DNA of 21,942 nt, taken from an uncultured Lachnospiraceae bacterium (GTDB taxonomy: Bacteria; Bacillota; Clostridia; Lachnospirales; Lachnospiraceae). The notes below the pieces were generated by a model. It did not search any database, was not told where the DNA came from, and was given only the letters and a program-made list of their open reading frames with translations. Numbering within the stretch: the first letter of the stretch is position 1; every line of letters begins with the position of its first letter. The stretch spans positions 1 to 21,942 of the forward strand of contig CAJTVQ010000059.1 in NCBI GenBank assembly GCA_910579935.1. Reading direction: 5' to 3'. A program made the translations under genes and the position numbers. Shown here piece by piece: positions 1-6,743 of this stretch.

Positions 1-77
1 AAGATAACATTTTGCGCCAAACTATTATCTTCAGATTTTGAAACCGCAAAAAGATTTTATTGATCTGTGCCGGAATT

Positions 78-227
78 ATTGTTACTATTCACAGTCGAAA
101 TGCGCATAAACTGCGCATTTACGACCCGATACAGCGGATCGTTCAAGCATTTGCGCCTCGCCGCAGGCGGCTTTTCATGCGCAAATGCCGTTACTATGAG
201 CAGCCAAAAGCTGTGAATAGTAACAAT
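78..227. repeat. MITE-like structured repeat element
   Basis: The ends at 78-94 and 211-227 are perfect 17-bp inverted repeats (ATTGTTACTATTCACAG and its complement). Between them are hairpins at 98-106/112-120 (9-bp stem) and 147-156/179-188 (10-bp stem, with inner GCCG/CGGC at 160-163/168-171). A third at 190-197/217-224 (with inner CAGC/GCTG) reuses the right terminal repeat, so that arm could pair either with the far left end or with its near neighbour. There is no transposase. The only open frame across it (60-248) is low-complexity and looks accidental. A non-autonomous mobile element or a structured intergenic repeat fits best. Other genomic copies would be needed to prove mobility. 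Confidence 0.65.
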
Positions 228-255
228 TATCTTCCCGGATGTTTTTAAAGTATAT

Positions 256-284
256 ATGACAGAGCGGCAGCAGACTGCTATATT
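256..284 (+). promoter_or_regulatory. Candidate SigA promoter of the tarIJ-led operon
   Basis: ATGACA at 256-261 is followed by a 17-bp spacer and TATATT at 279-284, with the extended -10 dinucleotide TG at 276-277. Transcription would start near 291, leaving a leader of about 25 bases before the ATG at 317. It lies just outside the right end of the structured repeat. It is called by eye; no start site has been mapped. Confidence 0.5.
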
Positions 285-316
285 TGTCAGAAGAATGAAA
301 GGATAAGAGGAATAAA

Positions 317-1078
317 ATGGTATTTGCAGGAATTTTGGCTGGAGGAACGGGTACACGGATGGGAAATTATTCGGTGCCAAAGCAGTTTTTACCTTTGAAT
401 GGCAAACCGATCATTGTTCATGTGATTGAAAAGTTTCTGGTTCATTCAGAAGTAGAGCGGGTCATAGTCGGCATGAATGGAAATTGGATGCATTTTATGA
501 GCGATGTGCAGGAAAAGTATTTTAAGAATACGGAAAATCTGAACATTGTTGAAGGCGGAAGCGACCGGAATGGCACGATCAATGTAATCATTCAGGAAGC
601 TCAAAAGTACGGTGCTTCTACAGAAGACATTGTTGTAACACACGATTCTGTGCGGCCGTTTATAACGCTGAAAATGATTTCGGATAATATTGCGGCGGTG
701 CAGAAATATGGTGTGTGTGATACGGTTGTTCCGGCTACAGATACGATCGTCTATTCTGAGAACGATAAATTTATTACGGACATTCCGATCAGAAACCACA
801 CTTATCAGGGACAGACTCCGCAAAGCTTTAAAATTGGATTGTTTGAGCAGGTCTATGGCAAAATGACCGCCGAAGAATTGGAGATCGTAACAGACGCATG
901 TAAAATGTTTATGCTGAAAGGCTTTGATGTTCATCTTGTAGAAGGATGTGTTTCAAATATAAAGATCACCTATCCTTTTGACTATAAAATGGCACAGATT
1001 ATGATGGAGAAATTGACAAATGATAGTTTTGCAATACAAACTGATAAAACCGTTTGTAATAGAAACAACTTACAATGA
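317..1078 (+). CDS. tarI: TarI-like ribitol-5-phosphate cytidylyltransferase
   Basis: This cytoplasmic nucleotidyltransferase of the IspD/TarI superfamily should form CDP-ribitol from CTP and ribitol 5-phosphate. Visible motifs are the nucleotide-binding LAGGTGTRMG (residues 7-16) with PKQF at 21-24, GGSDRNGT at 80-87, HDSVRPF at 109-115, QTPQSF at 166-171, TDA at 192-194 and the NIKIT..FD stretch near 214-222. At 253 residues it is slightly longer than typical IspD. AGAGGA lies about 7 bases before the ATG. IspD (methylerythritol phosphate pathway) has the same fold, but the overlapping tarJ-like gene downstream argues for the TarI role. The last 59 bases overlap tarJ, so translational coupling is likely. 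The substrate is inferred from context. Confidence 0.88.
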   Translation: MVFAGILAGGTGTRMGNYSVPKQFLPLNGKPIIVHVIEKFLVHSEVERVIVGMNGNWMHFMSDVQEKYFKNTENLNIVEGGSDRNGTINVIIQEAQKYGASTEDIVVTHDSVRPFITLKMISDNIAAVQKYGVCDTVVPATDTIVYSENDKFITDIPIRNHTYQGQTPQSFKIGLFEQVYGKMTAEELEIVTDACKMFMLKGFDVHLVEGCVSNIKITYPFDYKMAQIMMEKLTNDSFAIQTDKTVCNRNNLQ

Positions 1079-2042
1079 CATTTCACTGAGCGAACGCGAT
1101 AAGGTGATCGTCAGGCCTGCTTTTCTTTCTATCTGCAAGGCGGATATGAGATATTACTTCGGACAGCGGGATTCAGGTATATTGAAAAAGCGTCTTCCGA
1201 TGTCCCTCATTCATGAGGCCAGTGGTGAAGTGATGTATGACCCTTCAGGTAAATTGGAAAAAGGGCAAAAGGTAGTCTTACTGCCGAATATTGCCGGAAA
1301 AGATGAGTATTATGCGGAAAATTACCGCCTGGATTCCCTGTTCCGTTCCAGCCGTGCAGATGGCTTTATGCAGGAAATGATAGCGCTCGGGCATAACTTC
1401 CTCGCTCCATATCAGAAAGGCCTTCCGGATGAAGTTATGGCGTTCACTGAATTTATAAGTGTTGGCATACATGCCGTTGAAAGCTTTGCCAGAGTTTCCG
1501 GAAAACGCAGGGATCATATTGCGGTGTGGGGAGACGGCGCGCTTTCTTATGTGGTCTGTTCCATCCTGAAATGTATATTCCCTGATACCGTGATCACGGT
1601 AATCGGGATCAATCCGGCAAAACTGCAGTATTTTACTTTTACGGATCAGGCGTTAATGGCAGACCAGATACCTGCGGGGGCACAATATGACCACTGCTTT
1701 GAATGTGTCGGAGGAACCGGCAGCATCAGCACGATCCGTCAGATGATCGACACGATACAGCCGGAAGGAACAATGATGCTGCTGGGGGTAAGCGAGGATC
1801 CTGTACCGGTAAACACGAGGATGGTATTGGAAAAAGGACTTACGATCATAGGAAGAAGCCGGTCAGGAAAAAGTGATTTTCTAAAGGCAATAGAACTCCT
1901 GGAAACAAATTCCGTTTTTCTTGGGAGGATGAAACATTTGATTTCTGCTTCTATTGAAGCCCGGGGCGTAAATGATATCGGAAAGGCTTTCGAACTTGCT
2001 CAGACTGCTGATTTTAAAGTCATTATAAAATGGAATATATAG
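1020..2042 (+). CDS. tarJ: TarJ-like ribulose-5-phosphate reductase
   Basis: A zinc-type medium-chain dehydrogenase of 340 residues matching TarJ, which reduces ribulose 5-phosphate to ribitol 5-phosphate with NADPH for TarI. The N terminus has the TarJ-type SICKADMRYYFGQ segment with candidate zinc ligand C39, then IHEASGEV with H65 and E66. A Rossmann region begins near AVWGDGALSY. The four-cysteine structural zinc lobe of classical alcohol dehydrogenases is not evident, as is usual for TarJ. The ATG at 1020 has GGAG (about 1005-1008) upstream and lies inside the end of tarI. The tarI-tarJ pairing is the classic arrangement in poly(ribitol phosphate) teichoic acid loci. Confidence 0.88.
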   Translation: MIVLQYKLIKPFVIETTYNDISLSERDKVIVRPAFLSICKADMRYYFGQRDSGILKKRLPMSLIHEASGEVMYDPSGKLEKGQKVVLLPNIAGKDEYYAENYRLDSLFRSSRADGFMQEMIALGHNFLAPYQKGLPDEVMAFTEFISVGIHAVESFARVSGKRRDHIAVWGDGALSYVVCSILKCIFPDTVITVIGINPAKLQYFTFTDQALMADQIPAGAQYDHCFECVGGTGSISTIRQMIDTIQPEGTMMLLGVSEDPVPVNTRMVLEKGLTIIGRSRSGKSDFLKAIELLETNSVFLGRMKHLISASIEARGVNDIGKAFELAQTADFKVIIKWNI

Positions 2043-2063
2043 AGGCGGAAAGGAAACGTGAGG

Positions 2064-3239
2064 ATGAAAATAAGTTACATAATTACACCGTTTGAAAGTT
2101 CAGAATATCTGATTCGTTGTGTTAATTCACTTTACAGACAAATTGGAAGCGATTATGAAGTGATTCTTTCCGAAAATAATTTTGGAAAAAGAAACGAAGA
2201 ACTGAACGGGTTTTTAAATGAGAAGAAACAGCTTGTCAGAATCTCCAAAAGCGCGGAGAGTCCGGAAGCCAAGCTGACAGAAGCGATCCGGCTGGTTTCG
2301 GATGACAGCGATTATGTAATGTTTGTGGATGTGGACACTGTGGTCTCACCTGTTGCGGCGCAGGCAATTTTAAAATGCAAGAGATCGGATATGATCATTC
2401 CGGCAGCGGCGGTCCGCAATGGAAGCGGGTTTCTGCCCGATTTTCCGGACGCAGAGAGTTTGATAAAGAATATTGATCATTATGTTCCAGACAGAATCTG
2501 TTTCAGCAAAGCATTATCGGTTGAGTTTGCAAAGGAATTTTTGCAGGATCAAAGAGGGACCGGATACCGGGTATTGGCACGGCTTGCGGAAGGTGCGGTT
2601 ATGAGCTTCACGGAAGATGTGTGTTTGTATATGGAAAAATCCGGGGAAGAGAACGAGGATGTCATGAAGGCGGAACATTTGAAAACCGCAATGGCAAGGG
2701 CGGCGGAATGTTTTAAAAAAAACGGGGATATCAATGTCAGGTTCGCAATTGTGGACAAATTAGTCTGTGATTTTCTGGAAATGATACAAAACGATCGGGA
2801 GAATGCTTTTTCCGGGTATGCGGAATTTTGGAATTTATGCAAAAAGTGTAAGGCTTCTCCGCTCTTAAACCTGCTGGCGGAGAAGAGAGTGGGATGTAAA
2901 ATGGAGGATTTTTTACATTTCAGCCCGGAGGAATATGAGTTATATAGAAAGTTATCCCGTGAAAATAATGCATCTTCTTTTGCAGCCGCAGACCCTGCCG
3001 TACAGGACGGGCTTTTGGATAAGGTTTCTAAGATGGAGATGTCTTTGGAAGAACTGAAAAAAGATGTTGCGGCACTAAGAACAGAGCAAAAGATATACAC
3101 AGCGCCTTTTTCCAATCAGCCTTTTTTAGATCCGGTAAAGGATATTCCGAGAATGTATCGGGAGGGCCGGCTTGGGTTCAGGATAATTCTTCGCAGTTTT
3201 AAGTGTTGGCTGATCTATAAGCTGGGCAGGGATTCCTAA
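2064..3239 (+). CDS. Atypical GT-A family glycosyltransferase with C-terminal coiled coil
   Basis: The N terminus (MKISYIITPFESSEYLIRCVNSLY) has the first strand and helix of a GT2-like GT-A fold. An acidic DVDT motif (VMFVDVDTVV, about residues 86-95) sits where the metal-binding DXD is expected. The usual NDGS motif after strand 2 is replaced by LSENNFG, so it is a divergent family member and catalysis is uncertain. The middle is helical and unrecognised. Residues from about 312 to 342 have heptad-like spacing (LLDKVSKMEMSLEELKK), suggesting a coiled coil for oligomerisation or partner binding. A GTG at 2058 is in frame, but AGGA at 2051-2054 is better spaced for the ATG at 2064. It lies 21 bases after tarJ in the same operon. 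Donor and acceptor are unknown. Confidence 0.7.
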   Translation: MKISYIITPFESSEYLIRCVNSLYRQIGSDYEVILSENNFGKRNEELNGFLNEKKQLVRISKSAESPEAKLTEAIRLVSDDSDYVMFVDVDTVVSPVAAQAILKCKRSDMIIPAAAVRNGSGFLPDFPDAESLIKNIDHYVPDRICFSKALSVEFAKEFLQDQRGTGYRVLARLAEGAVMSFTEDVCLYMEKSGEENEDVMKAEHLKTAMARAAECFKKNGDINVRFAIVDKLVCDFLEMIQNDRENAFSGYAEFWNLCKKCKASPLLNLLAEKRVGCKMEDFLHFSPEEYELYRKLSRENNASSFAAADPAVQDGLLDKVSKMEMSLEELKKDVAALRTEQKIYTAPFSNQPFLDPVKDIPRMYREGRLGFRIILRSFKCWLIYKLGRDS

Positions 3240-3318
3240 GCCGCAGGTGCGGGAAGATTGGCGGAAAAGTATTTTGCGCAGATTTATTACTCTGCGCAGA
3301 CAGGCAGGAGGTATAGGA

Positions 3319-5994
3319 ATGGATCATTATGAATATAAGGTTTCGGTCATTGTGCCGGTATATAATGTAGCGGCGTATCTTGGGGAATGTCTTGACTCCC
3401 TGCTGGCACAGACGATCGATCATGACGAAATGGAGGTTTTGCTGATAAATGACGGATCCACGGACGGCAGTTTGGAAATATGCCGGGAATATGCGAAGTT
3501 GTTCCCGGTATTTAAAGTCTTTTCCAAAGAAAATGAAGGTCTGTCTGCTACAAGGAACTATGGCATTGAGAGAGCCGGGGGAAAATATTTAATGTATCTC
3601 GACAGTGATGATATGTTTATTCCCGAGACAGTGAAAGCTGTTACGGATTTTTTCGATACCGTTTATGATGAGGTGGATTTAGTAACATATTTGGAGCAGC
3701 CATATAAAAACGGGAAAAAAATAGATATTCACTTCAGATATGATTACCTGACAAAGACGGGAGTATACGATCTGAGTGAATACCCCTTCATATGCCAGAC
3801 CCGGATCAATATCTGTGTCAAGAATTTGTTTCAGGGAAATCCGATGTTTGACACTACGCCCGATTTCAAACAGGAAGACCAGGAATACTGCAGTAAAATT
3901 CTTATGAAGAAACAGAGGATAGGATTCTGTGCCAAGGGAGAGTACTGTTATAACCGCAGTAATGAAACCAGTATTGTTTCAAACAAGTTTCATGCATATT
4001 ATATGTTTGAAACCAGTACGGCTTACTTTGAAAAGCTTGCAGCGCAATTTGAAACGGATGTCCCGGAATACTATCAGAATATGATCTTTAACGACATGGT
4101 ATGGAAATTGCAGGAGAACAAGCTGTTTCCGTATCATTATTGCGGCGAAGAATTTCAGAACGCTGTGGAAAGGCTGAAAAAACTGCTTTCGAAAATAAGT
4201 GTTTCGGTGATCATGAATCACCCGCGGCTTGACAATTTTCAAAAACAGTATTGGCTTGGCATGAAACCGAATGCAGCGCCAACAGTGGTAGCCAGGGAAA
4301 ATGAGATCAGTATCTGTGTGGACGGCAATAAAGTATACGGCAGAACGAATATGGAAATTATCCTGCATAAATTGAGTGTGGAACAGGAGCAGCTTCACTT
4401 CAGGGCATTTGTAAAATCACCGGTATACAATCACTTGCCGGAAAACGCACATGTTTTTGCAATTGAAAATGGAGATACCGAAAACAAGAGATTGCTGGAT
4501 GTGTGTTTATCCATTCACAGTTATTATAAAACGCAGGAAATGACAAACAGATTCTATTTGTTCTCATATCATTGTGATACCAATATTGTTCATAGTGTGA
4601 AGTTTGTTGTGGCGGTTGACGGCATTTTCTTTGATACAGTGTTTTGGTGTATGCCGGTTTCTGTTTTTAATAAGGAAACGGGAATTTCCTCTTATGTAAG
4701 AAACAGGGTGCAGCTGACTTTGGAAAATAACGAATTATTTTTTAAACAGATATCAGAAGAAGAGACGGAAAAGTTTGAACTGGCGCAGACCGCGAAATAC
4801 ATACAGAACCCCCCGATATATAATCTTCGTATGAAAAGCCTGAAATACAGAAAACAGCATCGTGTGTGGTTATATTATGATCTGTATACCGTAAGAAAGG
4901 ATAACGGTTATTATCAGTTTATAAATGATTTCAGACATGCGGACGGTATTGAAAGATATTATGTTTACGACCGTGAATTGTCAGAAATAGAAAAACTGTT
5001 TTCCGATGAGCAGAAAAGCTGTCTTATACAATTTGGCTCGGAAAAGCACAAACTTCTTTATTTGAGCGCGGAAAAGGTGTTAACTGCATTTTACGGATTC
5101 TCAACGGTTTCTCCATTCAAAACAGAAAAGGAAGAAAGCAGTTATCTGGATATGATCAGGTTTCAAACAATTTATCTTCAGCATGGAGTTTTACATGCAA
5201 ATCTGAGATTGAAAAATCATGCCGAACGATGCCGTGCGGACAAAATTGTCGTATCTTCCTACTTTGAAAAGGAAAATTATATCAAGAATTACGGATATGA
5301 GGAAGATGAAATTATCTCTACGGGTATGGCGAGATATGATCATATTGACAGAAATACTGCTCCAGAAAACAAAATTTTATTTGCGCCTTCCTGGAGAAAA
5401 TATCTGACAAATGAAATTACAAGTTCAAAATGGGAGCTTTTAGAAGATAAAATTCTCAATTCCGATTATTATAAAAATTTTAATGCCTTTTTATCAAATG
5501 AAAGATTGGGAGAAATGTTGGAAGAAAAGAATCTTCTTCTTGACATCAAGCTGCATCCTGTGATCAGAGACGCCCAAAAGCTGTTCGAGATAGAAAATCC
5601 GAGGATACATATTGCTCCGGACGAGGTAAAGATAGAGGATTACCGTTTGTTTATAACAGATTTTTCTTCGTTTGTATTTGATTTTGGTTATTTATCCAGG
5701 CCTGTTATATATTTTGTCCCGGATATGCTCCAGTTTCAATCCGGAATGAATCATTACCGTGAACTTGATCTGCCTTGGGAAAAGGCTTTCGGCAATCTCG
5801 TAACGGATCCCGAAAGTGCAGTCGGCGAAGTTGTCAGGATCGCTGAAAACGGCTTCCTGCCAGATATTAAGTTTAAGGAAAGAATGGATCAGTTCTATCT
5901 GCCGATGGAGAATTGTGCGGATAGTTTATACCGTTACTTAATGGGAGAAATAAAAAATGAAGATATTAATGCGGGCGTCACAAAATCCATTTGA
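3319..5994 (+). CDS. Bifunctional GT2 glycosyltransferase / CDP-polyol phosphotransferase (TagF/TarL type)
   Basis: Two enzymes appear fused in 891 residues. The N-terminal GT2 domain shows VIVPVYNVAAYL (10-21), LINDGSTDGS (42-51) and the DXD motif LDSDD (94-98). The C-terminal part matches the CDP-glycerol glycerophosphotransferase family: QHG with H622, a TGMARYD segment, FAPSWRKY near 690, KLHP with H746 and ITDFSSFVFDF from 779. The last motif has F where the family usually has Y. A middle part (about 340-560) is probably a beta-rich linker or acceptor domain. It likely adds a sugar and polyol-phosphate units to a lipid-linked chain at the inner membrane face; with TarI/TarJ upstream, CDP-ribitol is the likely donor. 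An in-frame GTG at 3247 exists, but GGAGG (3308-3312) lies properly before the ATG at 3319. A TGCGCAG hairpin (3274-3280/3292-3298) precedes it. Confidence 0.85.
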   Translation: MDHYEYKVSVIVPVYNVAAYLGECLDSLLAQTIDHDEMEVLLINDGSTDGSLEICREYAKLFPVFKVFSKENEGLSATRNYGIERAGGKYLMYLDSDDMFIPETVKAVTDFFDTVYDEVDLVTYLEQPYKNGKKIDIHFRYDYLTKTGVYDLSEYPFICQTRINICVKNLFQGNPMFDTTPDFKQEDQEYCSKILMKKQRIGFCAKGEYCYNRSNETSIVSNKFHAYYMFETSTAYFEKLAAQFETDVPEYYQNMIFNDMVWKLQENKLFPYHYCGEEFQNAVERLKKLLSKISVSVIMNHPRLDNFQKQYWLGMKPNAAPTVVARENEISICVDGNKVYGRTNMEIILHKLSVEQEQLHFRAFVKSPVYNHLPENAHVFAIENGDTENKRLLDVCLSIHSYYKTQEMTNRFYLFSYHCDTNIVHSVKFVVAVDGIFFDTVFWCMPVSVFNKETGISSYVRNRVQLTLENNELFFKQISEEETEKFELAQTAKYIQNPPIYNLRMKSLKYRKQHRVWLYYDLYTVRKDNGYYQFINDFRHADGIERYYVYDRELSEIEKLFSDEQKSCLIQFGSEKHKLLYLSAEKVLTAFYGFSTVSPFKTEKEESSYLDMIRFQTIYLQHGVLHANLRLKNHAERCRADKIVVSSYFEKENYIKNYGYEEDEIISTGMARYDHIDRNTAPENKILFAPSWRKYLTNEITSSKWELLEDKILNSDYYKNFNAFLSNERLGEMLEEKNLLLDIKLHPVIRDAQKLFEIENPRIHIAPDEVKIEDYRLFITDFSSFVFDFGYLSRPVIYFVPDMLQFQSGMNHYRELDLPWEKAFGNLVTDPESAVGEVVRIAENGFLPDIKFKERMDQFYLPMENCADSLYRYLMGEIKNEDINAGVTKSI

Positions 5995-6740
5995 TAATTT
6001 TAATGCGTTTGATACTTTGCTGACTGATAAGTTATGGGCAAATATTGGAAATCTGCTTTTTCCATATTCACTATACAGGAATCTTTTTAGTGAAAACACT
6101 TCCATTGAGACAATTGCAGGAATACCCCATCCTGATGAAGCTGCTGAAATAAACGATAACTACGACATGCTTCTGCTTCCGTTTGCGAATGCTTTCCGCC
6201 CCAGTTTTATTTCGCAGTTAAATCGATGGACGGCTCTTGTTAAGGAGCTGAAAATTCAGTTGGCTCGAACTGTTACGAACTGTGAATTTATCAATAGGAA
6301 CCCGCATTCATGGGAATATTGCCGCTGTGCTTGCGGGAACACCGAGTTTCATTATTGCCACGGATTTTCGGATGCTGGAACTTGCCCAATATCATAATCT
6401 GCCTTATCAAACCTCTGCAGAGTTCGATTATACAAAAACGATAAGGGAAATATACGAAAAAACAGATTTTAAAGCCGTAAATCGAGGGCATAAAGAGAGA
6501 TATGAAAATTTTATGGATTTCCTGAAAGCAAATGATTTAATGCCCTTAGAACAGCCAAATAGATATTTTGATAATAAAATGGCTGAAACAGACAGTCATC
6601 CGCCTGTTAAGAGCATCGTGAATATAGGTTCTGAAGAAGCGGCAGAAAGATTGAATAACTATTTGGGGCATCTGATCAGAAAAAATAATAAAATGCAAAA
6701 AGAGCTTGACCGCATGAAAAATATCAGGATGGAGCGTTAA
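5957..6740 (+). pseudogene. Broken polysaccharide pyruvyl transferase family gene
   Basis: The start (ATG 5957, GGGAGA upstream, overlapping the previous gene by 38 bases) reads MKILMRASQNPFDNFNAF, then NIGNLLFPYSLYR and LLLPFANAFRPSF, typical of the N-terminal half of this family. After LVKELKI (about 6257) the reading frame stops making sense. The family signature GTRIHGNIAAVLAGTPSF resumes one frame over, in a frame open from 6252 and ending at 6740. The segment that should join these halves, roughly a hundred or more residues, is missing. One out-of-frame deletion with its junction near 6250-6260 explains both defects. The tail keeps a charged coiled coil (LIRKNNKMQKELDRMK). An intact protein would add pyruvate ketals to, or otherwise modify, the glycan. 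A translated fragment is possible but probably inactive. Confidence 0.8.
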
Positions 6741-6743
6741 AGT

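Noticed and set aside
60..248. Plus-strand open frame of 62 codons and an overlapping minus-strand frame of 107 codons
   Set aside because: Both run through the inverted repeats of the MITE-like element, have no ribosome site and show no protein-like pattern.
6282..6740. Second part of the pyruvyl transferase as an independent gene starting at GTG 6282
   Set aside because: The frame is open and family-like upstream of that GTG (WLELLRTVNLSIGTRIHG from about 6261), no ribosome site is present, and half of the family fold would be missing.
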